This document shows positions 17,930 to 27,496 of a stretch of DNA of 64,000 nucleotides, piece after piece. Origin of the DNA: CAXXOZ01 sp963676435 (GTDB lineage: Bacteria > Bacillota > Clostridia > Lachnospirales > Lachnospiraceae). The notes beneath the pieces are model-generated. The model was not told where the DNA came from and searched no databases. It was given only the letters and a program-made list of their open reading frames with translations. Numbering within the stretch: the stretch's first letter is position 1; every line of letters begins with the position of its first letter. The stretch is taken from NCBI GenBank assembly GCA_963676435.2, contig CAXXOZ010000020.1, positions 1-64,000 of the forward strand, read 5' to 3'. A program made the translations under genes and the position numbers.

Positions 17930-20065
17930 TTAAATCATCGGTTCTAATCCTAATGCTGGATGTCCCTTTTCAGTAAGGAATTCTAGCAATGTTTCAGGAT
18001 CTTCAGCCACTGTTTCGTCACCAATCATATCGGTAAAATTATCTATACCGTATAATTCTTTTGCTGTTGCATTTAATTTTGTAGCAACTAAGTCTTTTAA
18101 TGCCTTTGGCATCCATACAATTCTAGCTATACCACCTTCTGCTTTCATGAATTTCTTAGAAGCAATAAAGTGCTTTCCATGTCCCATGAAACCTGGTGTC
18201 TGAACACCACCACCTGTCATAGATGCTAATTCAGCAAAAGTCATTCCTAAAGGTGTTACATCTACGTGTTCACGGTTAACTATAACAACACCGTTTGAGA
18301 AAGGCTCTAATCCACAGATACATTCAAAACATCCACAACTTGTCATTGGATCTTCAATAATTGAATATAATGTAACTTTATCAATTGCACCTTGTGAGTA
18401 TTTTGTAACAGCCTCATTTACTTCTTCCCATGAACCTATATCTTCATTAATAACTTTATCTTTTTTAATTATCTGACATGGACCAGTTGGATCAAGCTGA
18501 TTTGTAGCTTTACCATCTAACCATGATACTGCACCACAAAGCCCAAGTCTCTCAGGTGTAACCACACATACATGTGAAGGCGAGAATGACTGACAAAGTG
18601 TACATGTGTAGAATTCATCAACTGACTCATCAGACATAGTTGAAAGTCTTTCATCACGTTTGTCATATACAGGATTTGCAAGTGAATATCTTAATTCTTT
18701 AACTTTTTCTTTATCCGTAATAATTCTTACCTGACATTTATCAACAACTGCGGCATAATCGCTTTTTACTTTAGCATATAAAACTTCACCAATGTGTTTA
18801 GCTCTAAATCCTTTTTCATAAGCTTCTTTACTTACACGGATACGAATAAGATCTCTTTGTCCTGTATGCATAATTCCTTCTACACAGTTTACATAGTTAT
18901 GGAATTTACGTTCAAAAACAGGCTCAAAATCAGTACTCATTGATTTTCCAGCAACCTCTACGATAACTGCAAGACTCTGTTTTTTACCAACTTCCATTTC
19001 GTCAAAATCAGGTCCTTCGAGAATAATAGCATGGTCTTCTACTTCTGACATATCTTTTGTTGAAACTAATTCAAATGCATTTTCATTTACATCTGATCCG
19101 TCAAACTCTATCTGCATGTCAGGTCTTCTAACTATTTCACCTTCAAAAGCTGCGGCAAATGATACTGGGATATCAATATCAACAATTTTTATTTTAATTC
19201 CCCTTGCTTCAATAGAAGTAGGATCAAATTTTGTTGTATCTTCTTGAATAATCAAACTCTTAGGAATTGCCCACATATTGTCTTTCTGGTTTGTAACTAC
19301 TGGGAATCCTAGCTGTATAGCACCTGCTCCACAGCAAACTGTCATATCATCTACAGGTTCGAAAGCATTAACAAAAGCGTTAACACGTTTCATAGTATAT
19401 CTCCACATTCCTTCGTAGTCACCTGGTTGAATAGCTCCAAATATCAAAGCTGCTCTAAGTGCCACTGACACTACATGTATAACTGATGACAATTCATATC
19501 CACAGGGAATAATACGGATTTTAAAGTCCATATTTACTTTTCTTTCAATTGCCTGGTCAATTATATCTCCAACCATAAATACCATGATACCTTTTTTCTG
19601 GTATTCTTTAATTAATGTTTCTGCCTCTTCCCCTGATGGTGCTCCACCAATTATAACAGCAACACCTGGAATATCGTCTACAACCAGTGGAAGTCCAATT
19701 TCACGAATCTCAGCATCTGAATGATGTCCATGAATAGGTGATTCATATGGATTTCCTTCAATATATTTACATGTTTCAATAACTTCACAACATAATGCAC
19801 CAGCTATACCAGATGTAAATACATCTTTAGTTTTTCTTTCCCTTGTCATAAGGTTTTTAATTTCTGTATTTAAACAGTTCTTTAGCTCGCCTAATGTTCC
19901 GATTTTTAATCCGAGCATTGAGTATATACAAGGAAGACTATATGCTGTATCAGGTAGTGATACTTCATGTTCTTCGCCGTATTTTTTTATAGATTCTTCA
20001 ACTTTTGCAGTTGCAAGATCAAACCATTGATCTGAACCACTAAAAACTCTATCAATTAAAGTCAC
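17930..20065 (-). CDS. acsB: Acetyl-CoA synthase (ACS, CODH/ACS alpha subunit)
   Basis: AcsB condenses CO, a methyl group from the corrinoid protein and CoA into acetyl-CoA at the nickel A-cluster. The 711 residues match bacterial AcsB. The [4Fe-4S] ligands are Cys488, Cys491, Cys500 and Cys510 (CTLC, HVC, GLC), and the distal nickel Cys-Gly-Cys motif is Cys577/Cys579. The spacing (3, 9, 10, then 67) equals that of the Moorella enzyme. The start is GTG at 20063-20065 with GGAGGT 6 nt upstream. It is the last gene of the acs operon, 21 nt after cooC. Confidence 0.97.
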   Translation of the reverse strand: MTLIDRVFSGSDQWFDLATAKVEESIKKYGEEHEVSLPDTAYSLPCIYSMLGLKIGTLGELKNCLNTEIKNLMTRERKTKDVFTSGIAGALCCEVIETCKYIEGNPYESPIHGHHSDAEIREIGLPLVVDDIPGVAVIIGGAPSGEEAETLIKEYQKKGIMVFMVGDIIDQAIERKVNMDFKIRIIPCGYELSSVIHVVSVALRAALIFGAIQPGDYEGMWRYTMKRVNAFVNAFEPVDDMTVCCGAGAIQLGFPVVTNQKDNMWAIPKSLIIQEDTTKFDPTSIEARGIKIKIVDIDIPVSFAAAFEGEIVRRPDMQIEFDGSDVNENAFELVSTKDMSEVEDHAIILEGPDFDEMEVGKKQSLAVIVEVAGKSMSTDFEPVFERKFHNYVNCVEGIMHTGQRDLIRIRVSKEAYEKGFRAKHIGEVLYAKVKSDYAAVVDKCQVRIITDKEKVKELRYSLANPVYDKRDERLSTMSDESVDEFYTCTLCQSFSPSHVCVVTPERLGLCGAVSWLDGKATNQLDPTGPCQIIKKDKVINEDIGSWEEVNEAVTKYSQGAIDKVTLYSIIEDPMTSCGCFECICGLEPFSNGVVIVNREHVDVTPLGMTFAELASMTGGGVQTPGFMGHGKHFIASKKFMKAEGGIARIVWMPKALKDLVATKLNATAKELYGIDNFTDMIGDETVAEDPETLLEFLTEKGHPALGLEPMI

Positions 20066-20086
20066 GTTATTACCTCCATATCATTG

Positions 20087-20857
20087 TTATTTTTGTTCAA
20101 TACGTTTCTTAATCTCTCTGATTTCATTAACTACAGTTTCACTAAAATCATAAGGTGATTTGCCTTTTCTGTCTGCATCAATAACTTCTTCATTGTAGTG
20201 TATAAATCCTAACAGGTCTTCACTTGGAATATATTTGCTAATATACTCTTCATCTTCTTTAGATTTAACTTTATTTGCAACAACTTTTACTTGTCTTACA
20301 CCTATATCTTTTGCAAGTTTTTTAACTTTATTATAGGTTTGAATACTTCTAGAGCCTGGTTCTATTACAACAATAAATTGTTCCATATTTGACGCAGTTC
20401 CTCTACCTAAATGCTCAAGTCCAGCTTCCATATCCATGATAACTACATCTTCATTTTGAATTACCAAATGGCTTATAAGTCTTTTAAGCATTACATGCTC
20501 TGGACATACGCAACCTGCTCCACCTGTATCAACAGAACCCATAATAAGAAATTTTACACCGTTAGTTTCAATTGCAAATTTATCAGGTATATCATCAACT
20601 TTGGGGTTAATTTTAAAAAACTTTCCAAAATTGTCAGGAGATGAGCCAGTTCTTTCTTCTGCAAGTTCTTTCATTTCTGAGATAGGTTTAATGTTTGAAA
20701 TTTCTTCCTCTGAAAATCCTAGCGCTAATCCTAAGTTTGCATCTGGATCTACATCCACTGCCAAAACACTTCTGTTTTCCTCGGCATAAAGTCTAGCTAA
20801 TATTGATGAAAATGTTGTTTTTCCAACTCCACCTTTTCCTGTTATCGCGATTTTCAT
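20087..20857 (-). CDS. cooC: CooC-type nickel-insertion ATPase
   Basis: A 256-residue MinD/ParA-type ATPase with the deviant Walker A loop GKGGVGKTT (residues 7-15). A CxC pair (Cys116, Cys118) corresponds to the metal-binding cysteines of CooC dimers. It loads nickel into CODH or ACS. Its place between acsA and acsB matches the cooC of other acetogen clusters. AAGGAG precedes the ATG. A second, diverged copy starts the operon at 28453-29223, suggesting a division of labour between the C- and A-clusters. Confidence 0.92.
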   Translation of the reverse strand: MKIAITGKGGVGKTTFSSILARLYAEENRSVLAVDVDPDANLGLALGFSEEEISNIKPISEMKELAEERTGSSPDNFGKFFKINPKVDDIPDKFAIETNGVKFLIMGSVDTGGAGCVCPEHVMLKRLISHLVIQNEDVVIMDMEAGLEHLGRGTASNMEQFIVVIEPGSRSIQTYNKVKKLAKDIGVRQVKVVANKVKSKEDEEYISKYIPSEDLLGFIHYNEEVIDADRKGKSPYDFSETVVNEIREIKKRIEQK

Positions 20858-20874
20858 ATATACACTCCTTAAAA

Positions 20875-22761
20875 TTAGATTCCTAATGCAGTTCTTTTAT
20901 CTTCGATACCTTTTATCATTGTCTCAACAAGGATTTCTGGATCAGTATTTATTATATATCCTGCTCCAAATTTTTCTCTTGTTCCTTCTGTAATTAATTC
21001 CATCATCTGTGTAGAGCCTTTTACCTGTGGTTCGATTCCAAGATAAGTATCTATACCTGTACCTATTACATAGTTAGCGATAGAAACTGCTTTTTCACTC
21101 ATCCATTCAGGTGCACATCCAACGATTGGAAGTTTTGGAATATCTACACCCCATGTTTCTGATATACCACTAACAAGTAAGAGTATTCTACTAATATCTA
21201 CACATGATCCCATATGAAGTACTGGAGGAATATTTGCTAATTCACAAACTCTCTTTAGTCCATCTCCACAAAGTTCTTTTGCTTCCTTGTCCATAAGACC
21301 AGCTTTTGCTGCCGCCTGTGCTGAACATCCTGTAGTAACTACAATTATGTCATTTTTAATTAATTCTTTAATAATTTTTATATGTGAAACATCTGTTCTA
21401 ACCTTAGGGTTGTTACATCCTACAATACCTACTGCTCCTCTTAATACTCCAGACTCAAGACATTCAACCAATGGTTTGTATGTGCCTGTTAAATCGACCT
21501 GTGAGTTTGTAACAGTATCAAGCTGATTAATAATTGCTTCACATGAATATCCTATTGTACCTGCCTGTTTTGCTTCAGGTATAAGTACCTTATCAGGATC
21601 TCTTTTTTCGTAATTATCTACTGCCCTTTTTACTATTGTTTTCGCTTGATCATATGCTGTCTCAGGATCAAATTTAACGTATTCTGATCCTGGGATCTGT
21701 GCTATCGGCGATGTTGTAAAGAAATCTGTATGATAACATTTTGTAAGTGGTCCTAATGCTGGGAATATACACTGAATATCAACAACTATTGCTTCTACAG
21801 CTCCAGTAATGATTGCAGCTTCCTGATTAAGGAAGTTTCCTGCCATTTTTACTCCATGTCTCATTGCAATTTCGTTTGCTGTACAACAAAGTCCTGCTAC
21901 ATTTATACCTGATATACCTTTGCTTCTTGCATATTCAAGCATTTCTCTGTCTTCTGCAGCTGCAACAATCATTTCTGACATTGCTGGGTCATGTCCATGA
22001 ATAATAATATTAACTTTTTCTTTTTCAAGAACACCTAAGTTTGCTTCTGTATCTTTTGGATGTGGAGTTCCGAATAATATGTCTGAGAACTCAGTTCCCA
22101 TCATAGAACCACCCCATCCATCAGCCAGACCATTACGAACACACTGATCTACTAAGGCTGAAGCATCACATGTATTACCCATATGAGTCATATGCATTGT
22201 TGTTGCAATTTCTCTATCTACCGCTCTTGGTGTAACTCCTGTTTCTTCCCAATTATTTCTTCTTTCCTCTGTTGTTCTGCTGATAAATCTTTGATGTCCG
22301 AAAGGTTTTCCGTATTCCATTAAACCAAGTTCAGCAACTTCATGGGCAACTTCATAAATGTCTCTTCCTTCTGTCTCTACTCCCCATTCTTTTGCAAGGT
22401 TTAACAGTTTTGCTTCATCTCTGATTGGATAGTTTCCATCTTTAGATGAAATGTGTAGTACATGTGCTATTTCTCTTCCGTGATCTGAATGAGCAGAAGA
22501 ACCTCCTGCAACCATTCTTGCATAATTTCTACCAGCTATCGCATGAGCATCAGCACCACAAAGTCCTCTTGGTGACTTTGCTGTTATTCTACATGGTCCC
22601 ATAGAACAAATTCTACAGCAGATTCCATCTTCACCGAATTTACACTGTGTACCCAAGGCTTCTTTTCTATCCTGCCATGTATCAGCTCCTGCCTTTTTTG
22701 CTAAATCTCTTAACAGATTAGCATCGGCTTCCATTTGTTCCAATGTTGTAAATTGAGCCAT
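20875..22761 (-). CDS. acsA: Carbon monoxide dehydrogenase catalytic subunit
   Basis: The 628-residue nickel CODH reduces CO2 to CO for AcsB or oxidises CO. The N-terminal cysteines for clusters D and B are in CKFGEDGICCRICSMGPCRI (about residues 40-60) plus a further Cys in GLCG. C-cluster ligands are recognisable: His in IIHGHDP, and Cys in GLCCTANE, VGCNNPKV, TTGCSAQ, MGSCVDIS and VGCAPEW. AAGGAGG lies 7 nt before the ATG. It sits between the DUF3786 gene and cooC in the acs operon, as expected for a bifunctional CODH/ACS. Confidence 0.97.
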   Translation of the reverse strand: MAQFTTLEQMEADANLLRDLAKKAGADTWQDRKEALGTQCKFGEDGICCRICSMGPCRITAKSPRGLCGADAHAIAGRNYARMVAGGSSAHSDHGREIAHVLHISSKDGNYPIRDEAKLLNLAKEWGVETEGRDIYEVAHEVAELGLMEYGKPFGHQRFISRTTEERRNNWEETGVTPRAVDREIATTMHMTHMGNTCDASALVDQCVRNGLADGWGGSMMGTEFSDILFGTPHPKDTEANLGVLEKEKVNIIIHGHDPAMSEMIVAAAEDREMLEYARSKGISGINVAGLCCTANEIAMRHGVKMAGNFLNQEAAIITGAVEAIVVDIQCIFPALGPLTKCYHTDFFTTSPIAQIPGSEYVKFDPETAYDQAKTIVKRAVDNYEKRDPDKVLIPEAKQAGTIGYSCEAIINQLDTVTNSQVDLTGTYKPLVECLESGVLRGAVGIVGCNNPKVRTDVSHIKIIKELIKNDIIVVTTGCSAQAAAKAGLMDKEAKELCGDGLKRVCELANIPPVLHMGSCVDISRILLLVSGISETWGVDIPKLPIVGCAPEWMSEKAVSIANYVIGTGIDTYLGIEPQVKGSTQMMELITEGTREKFGAGYIINTDPEILVETMIKGIEDKRTALGI

Positions 22762-22783
22762 AGTATCCTCCTTTTGTTTTAAG

Positions 22784-23410
22784 TTATTTATTTAACATCC
22801 CTATGGTAATATCTCCAATCACTGCTAAATCTTCTGCTGAAAAAGCATATTGGAAGTTATCACTAAATAATATTTGAGCTGAAGAAGGGAATTCTTCATC
22901 TGCTTTCCAAAATAGAAATTTAATATATAAACCTTTTAAAAATTCTACTTCACAGCTAAAATCTGCTTCTTTTAATCTTTTTGCATATACTTTATTCATA
23001 AGATTTTTCATGGCATCTGGATTTTTTTCAAAGCTTCTTGCTGTTCTTCTTACACATCTGTCATAAAACTGTTTGTAATATACTTCTCCCCATGGAAAGT
23101 CTCTGTAGGAGCAAAACTTTCCTGTGCTTGGTAAAGACTTACCAGCTATTAAAAATCTTATAATTAATAACTGAGCATATGCTGATTTAGCTAGCACATC
23201 GTGAGCTGGATTTTCATCTTTAATTTCCACTGAAAACTCTGGAAAACTTATATAATAATCCTGTCCCATAAAGTTAATCATAAACTGTTTATTTGACTTG
23301 CTATATTCTACTGCACATCTTTTTGCAGCTTTTATTGGGTCTATTTTTTTGTATAAATCTAAATAATATGAAAACGGTACTTCTATTTGGTTATTTTTAA
23401 TACTTATCAT
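22784..23410 (-). CDS. DUF3786 protein of the acs operon
   Basis: A 208-residue soluble protein of unknown function. Its start codon overlaps the stop of the activator gene by 4 nt (ATGA), so the two are translationally coupled. Conserved-looking parts are SFPEFSVEI, PSTGKFCSYRDFPWGEVYY and the C-terminal IKFLFWKADEEFPSSAQILF. Three cysteines occur (in KRCAVEY, KFCSYRD and RCVRR), too few and scattered for a clear metal site. The position between the activator and CODH suggests a role in corrinoid protein activation or CODH/ACS assembly; this is inferred from context only. A paralogue lies at 8945-9556. Confidence 0.8.
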   Translation of the reverse strand: MISIKNNQIEVPFSYYLDLYKKIDPIKAAKRCAVEYSKSNKQFMINFMGQDYYISFPEFSVEIKDENPAHDVLAKSAYAQLLIIRFLIAGKSLPSTGKFCSYRDFPWGEVYYKQFYDRCVRRTARSFEKNPDAMKNLMNKVYAKRLKEADFSCEVEFLKGLYIKFLFWKADEEFPSSAQILFSDNFQYAFSAEDLAVIGDITIGMLNK

Positions 23411-25305
23411 TGCACACCTCTGAATAAATTTTCATCTGTATGAGGGATAAAACAGGCAGCTACAAACTCATCCATATATCTAGGATCTGTGCTTAATTCA
23501 ACATATGTCATGCCTCTTCCTATCTCTCTTACTTTTTCCTTTGCTTCCTGTGACGTTACAACTCCATATGCACCCATTAGAGATGAATTCCCAATATATT
23601 CAAATAGGTCAAGTGATATATTTGGAAACAGACCAATTCTAATCGCATTTACAAAGTTAATTCCACTTCCTATACCACCGGCTACATAGATTTTTTCAAT
23701 CATGTTTGTATCCATATCCAGAGATTCAACTATTAACTTAACTGCTGAGAAAATTGCTCCTTTTGCTCTTACAAAATTGTCAATATCCACTTCGTTAATC
23801 ACTATGTCTTTTCGTGTTCCTGAATCTTCTTTTTTAACCACTATATAGCTTCCGGTTCCATATTCATCTCTAGTAATTCTGTCGCCTTCTTTTACAATGA
23901 TTCCTTTTGAATTTATTATTCCACAGCGATACATTTCACTTATTAAGTCAATTATTCCTGAGCCACATATACCTACTGCTTTTGTGTCTTTCTCCCCTAT
24001 TATTACTGGATTCGGTTCTAAAGTATTTTCATCAATTGTCAATGCTTCTATAGCTCCATCGGTAGCTCTCATTCCACAACTAATTTCTCCACCTTCAAAT
24101 GCCGGTCCTGCTGAACACGCACAACTCATCAAGAAATCTTTGTTTCCAATAACTATTTCCCCATTGGTACCTAGGTCAATAAATAAAGAAAGTTCTTCTT
24201 TATTCCATATCTTACTTGCCAAAACTCCAGAAGTTATGTCTCCACCTACATAACTTCCGATATTAGGTGTAAATACTAATTCTGCAATTGGATTTATTTT
24301 AATATCAAGATATTCTGCTAATACATTATCAACTTCAAAAAATGTTGGTATGTATGGTTCCATCCTAATATTTTCAGTGTTCATACCTAAAAGTAGATGA
24401 TTCATTGTAGTATTTCCAGAAATACACATTTCTACTATTGAATTAGGTTCAAGTTTTGCAAATCCACACATTTCTGTTATCATTGGATTTATTGTTTTTT
24501 CAATAATTGCAGTTTGCATTTTCTTTCTACCACCGAGTTTTGTGGATTCTATAATTCTATTTATAACATCTGCACCAAATGGTATCTGTCCATTCCCTGC
24601 AGATGCCTTTGCAACTATACTCCCGTCTAATAAGTTAACTAATAATGCTGACACTGAAGTAGTACCTACATCCATTGCAATTCCAAATGGTATTGTTTTT
24701 TCATCTGAAGGTCTGATTTTATAAATCGTTACTTCGCCCTTATCTTTTTTAATTATACAATTTATTTTGAAATTGCTTGTTCGCATAAAGTCTGGCAATC
24801 TTTTTAGAGCATAATATGGAATATTTATTTTATAGTCACCTACTATTTTTTTAATAGCTCTAGAAAACCTTTCATTATCTGGCATTGTGTCATCTAATGT
24901 TGGTGGTTCCATTGTAACTTCGATAGATTCCCATTTATTTCCAAAATTCAAACCTTCGCTAAATATTTTAAGCTCTTCTCCAGATTTAATTTCTGTTACT
25001 TTCATTTTGTTTTTATACGCTGATGCTGTATCTGGAATTTGAACTGTAACATTTTCTTTGATTTTACTTATACATGCTAGTCTATATCCGCTGTCATATT
25101 CATCATTAGTTATGTGTCTAGACATTTCTGTTTGCAGATCGCCTTCAAGTAACTTTACTTTACACTTACCGCAAGTCGCATTACCTGAACAAGGAGCATC
25201 AATCATTAGATTGCACTTTCTTATGACTTCTAGTAAAACCGTTCCTGAAGAAGTATAGTGTGTCAATTCTTTTCCGTTTTCTAAAATAAATGTTACTTGT
25301 GGCAT
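23407..25305 (-). CDS. acsV: Reductive activator of the corrinoid protein (ferredoxin-ASKHA, AcsV/RACo type)
   Basis: This 632-residue protein reduces inactive Co(II) corrinoid back to Co(I) using ATP. The N-terminal [2Fe-2S] ferredoxin domain has Cys39, Cys45, Cys48 and Cys78. A linker domain (about 95-205) follows, then an ASKHA ATPase domain from about residue 225, with AMDVGTTSVSALLV, SGNTTMNHLLLG, LFIDLGTNGEIV and AGGIGSGIN as nucleotide-binding blocks. The architecture matches RACo of Carboxydothermus and AcsV of Acetobacterium. It is translated 17 nt after acsE and overlaps the DUF3786 gene. Confidence 0.92.
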   Translation of the reverse strand: MPQVTFILENGKELTHYTSSGTVLLEVIRKCNLMIDAPCSGNATCGKCKVKLLEGDLQTEMSRHITNDEYDSGYRLACISKIKENVTVQIPDTASAYKNKMKVTEIKSGEELKIFSEGLNFGNKWESIEVTMEPPTLDDTMPDNERFSRAIKKIVGDYKINIPYYALKRLPDFMRTSNFKINCIIKKDKGEVTIYKIRPSDEKTIPFGIAMDVGTTSVSALLVNLLDGSIVAKASAGNGQIPFGADVINRIIESTKLGGRKKMQTAIIEKTINPMITEMCGFAKLEPNSIVEMCISGNTTMNHLLLGMNTENIRMEPYIPTFFEVDNVLAEYLDIKINPIAELVFTPNIGSYVGGDITSGVLASKIWNKEELSLFIDLGTNGEIVIGNKDFLMSCACSAGPAFEGGEISCGMRATDGAIEALTIDENTLEPNPVIIGEKDTKAVGICGSGIIDLISEMYRCGIINSKGIIVKEGDRITRDEYGTGSYIVVKKEDSGTRKDIVINEVDIDNFVRAKGAIFSAVKLIVESLDMDTNMIEKIYVAGGIGSGINFVNAIRIGLFPNISLDLFEYIGNSSLMGAYGVVTSQEAKEKVREIGRGMTYVELSTDPRYMDEFVAACFIPHTDENLFRGVQ

Positions 25306-25322
25306 AATTAATCACTCCTATT

Positions 25323-26108
25323 TTATATTTCTAAGTATGAATCTGCGTATAAACAATTGTCTAGAATAATGTCGCAAGATTTAATCATTTCCATTAATCT
25401 TTCATCACATGGGTTAACAATAGCTGATGTAAGTCCACATGCCATTGACATTCCAATCATTGCTGAGTCCATTATAGGTCTAATATGTTTTGGCATACCA
25501 TTTGATACATTTGACAAACCACCTGTTGTGTTTAATCCCATTTCTGTAATCATTTTAATGCCTTCTAAAAGATCTTTTTGTTTATCCTGCATTCCTTTTA
25601 TTACTAAGAATAATGGGTCAAACCATAAATCTTCCGGCTCCATTCCTAATCCCATTCCTCTTTCTAACATTTCCTGACAATAAGCCATTCTCTCATCATT
25701 GTCAGCTGGTACTCCTTCTTTAGAGCAAAGTGCTATACATATCGCATCGTTTGCTGCAGCTAAGTCTATATATGAAATTCTGTCTCCCGCATCTGCTGAA
25801 TTTACAATAGGTTTTCCTTTAGAACGGTTGTATACTTCGATTCCCGCTTCTATAGCTGCTTTATTAGCTGTATCAAGACATAATGGAACATTATCAAAAT
25901 TTTCTTGTAATAATTTAACTGCCCATTGCATCAATTCTTTTCCATTACTTTCAGCAGGTCCGATGTTAACATCTAAATATGTCGCTCCAGCTTCAAGCTG
26001 CTCTTTTGCTCTTAATAATATTGGCTCAGGATTTTTATTGTTGAATGCATCACGAATTACTGGTGATATACAATGTATTCTTTCGCCTATAACTATAAAT
26101 TTTCCCAT
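25323..26108 (-). CDS. acsE: Methyltetrahydrofolate:corrinoid protein methyltransferase
   Basis: AcsE transfers the methyl group of 5-methyl-THF to Co(I) of the corrinoid iron-sulfur protein. The 261 residues form a pterin-binding TIM barrel with the signatures YLDVNIGPAESNGKE, CLDTANKAAIEAG, VNSADAGDR and TTGGLSNVSNGMP, which includes the pterin-contacting Asn. Length and motifs match Moorella MeTr. GGAG lies upstream of the ATG. It stands between acsC and acsV. Confidence 0.96.
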   Translation of the reverse strand: MGKFIVIGERIHCISPVIRDAFNNKNPEPILLRAKEQLEAGATYLDVNIGPAESNGKELMQWAVKLLQENFDNVPLCLDTANKAAIEAGIEVYNRSKGKPIVNSADAGDRISYIDLAAANDAICIALCSKEGVPADNDERMAYCQEMLERGMGLGMEPEDLWFDPLFLVIKGMQDKQKDLLEGIKMITEMGLNTTGGLSNVSNGMPKHIRPIMDSAMIGMSMACGLTSAIVNPCDERLMEMIKSCDIILDNCLYADSYLEI

Positions 26109-26145
26109 TTCTTTATTCTCCTCTTATTCTTTATACCCTGTTATT

Positions 26146-27477
26146 TTATTTATATGACTGCATAAATTTAACTAGCTGAACTGCTTCATTTGGAGCAACT
26201 ACTATATCCCATCCTGGTAATCTTTCTTGTATTTCTCCTTTTAATACAGCAACCTTACCTGGTATTATAAGAGTTCTATTTTTAATTTTATTTTCAACTT
26301 CAAGTTCATCAAAGAATTTTCCTATACTTGAAGCACTAAGTTTACCAGCTGCCCATGCAGTTAATACTGAATATCCACCCGCATCACTTATAAGCAAGTT
26401 ACATGGAACACCAGAACGCTCTAACTCTCCTGAAACCACAAAGTATGTTAAAGCAAAGTCTACTGTTGTTACACAAGGTGCGTTTTCATCAGCTCCATTT
26501 AATGGATAAATCCCTGGATCAACTTTCATAGGTTTCTGTGGATCTGTATACACATTTTGTCTCAAGCCATATAATGGTAATGCCTGTGCATATTCCATAC
26601 CTTCCATAACTATTATTGAACCATACTTCATAGTAAATAATGAAGCTAATGCAGTCTGCATTGTTTTATCACCTTTTGCAAGTGAAGCTGCATTTATTAT
26701 TGTTGGATAACCAAAAGTTCTGTCTTCACCTTTTACAGCTGTTCTTCTTATTTCTACTGCATACTTAAATGCTTCTTTGATTGACTTAATGCTAGCATTT
26801 AATACTAGATTTTTATTTCCTGAAGCAACAAGTTTTTCAACCAAACCATATAATTCTTCAACTGAATCAGCTTCTACTCCTAATACTACTCCATTATCTG
26901 TAGCTAGTTTACTCATAGCTTCATAATTTGAAGATGTAGCTGAGTTTAAAATTGGTTTGTTATCTTTGCATACTGCTAAAGCTGCTGCAGCTATTGCTTC
27001 ATCTTTACAGTCAATAATCACAACTCTGCTTGCTTCATTAGCTTTTTTAACTAATTCAACATAATCATCTGATGAAGTTCCTTCTGTATACTTAACATTG
27101 ATTAATTCAACTATCATTCTTTCGCCAATACGCTCATAATCTATATTTGCAACATCTTTTAGAGCTTCTTCATTTCCAACTGAAACTTCAACTGCAAAAA
27201 GATTTTTGCTAACGAATTTCTTTTCATGACGAGCTAAAACAGTTTCTCCACCCATTGTAACTTCGAAGTCACCTGTTCCTGCTTTGATTGTCTGCATTGG
27301 TGGTGCTGTAGCATCAGATAATTGTGCTAGTGCATCATCTGACATATGTGGACATTTTTCAATCAATACTGCTCCCTGAGCAACTTTCATAGCAAAAGCC
27401 ATACATGTAGGAGATCCACATTCTTTACAGTTAGTTTTTGGTGTTAACTTAAATATATCAAGACCTTTTAATGCCAT
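26146..27477 (-). CDS. acsC: Corrinoid iron-sulfur protein large subunit
   Basis: The 443-residue gamma subunit. The N-terminal [4Fe-4S] domain uses Cys17, Cys20, Cys25 and Cys42 (TNCKECGSPTC and EKCPHM), with the same spacing as in Moorella. A TIM barrel follows, and a C-terminal B12-binding domain with AGGYSVLTAWAAGKLS, in which cobalamin is held base-off. It carries the methyl group between AcsE and AcsB, paired with AcsD. It follows acsD by 19 nt. Confidence 0.97.
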   Translation of the reverse strand: MALKGLDIFKLTPKTNCKECGSPTCMAFAMKVAQGAVLIEKCPHMSDDALAQLSDATAPPMQTIKAGTGDFEVTMGGETVLARHEKKFVSKNLFAVEVSVGNEEALKDVANIDYERIGERMIVELINVKYTEGTSSDDYVELVKKANEASRVVIIDCKDEAIAAAALAVCKDNKPILNSATSSNYEAMSKLATDNGVVLGVEADSVEELYGLVEKLVASGNKNLVLNASIKSIKEAFKYAVEIRRTAVKGEDRTFGYPTIINAASLAKGDKTMQTALASLFTMKYGSIIVMEGMEYAQALPLYGLRQNVYTDPQKPMKVDPGIYPLNGADENAPCVTTVDFALTYFVVSGELERSGVPCNLLISDAGGYSVLTAWAAGKLSASSIGKFFDELEVENKIKNRTLIIPGKVAVLKGEIQERLPGWDIVVAPNEAVQLVKFMQSYK

Positions 27478-27496
27478 TTTCTATTCCCTCCTATAG

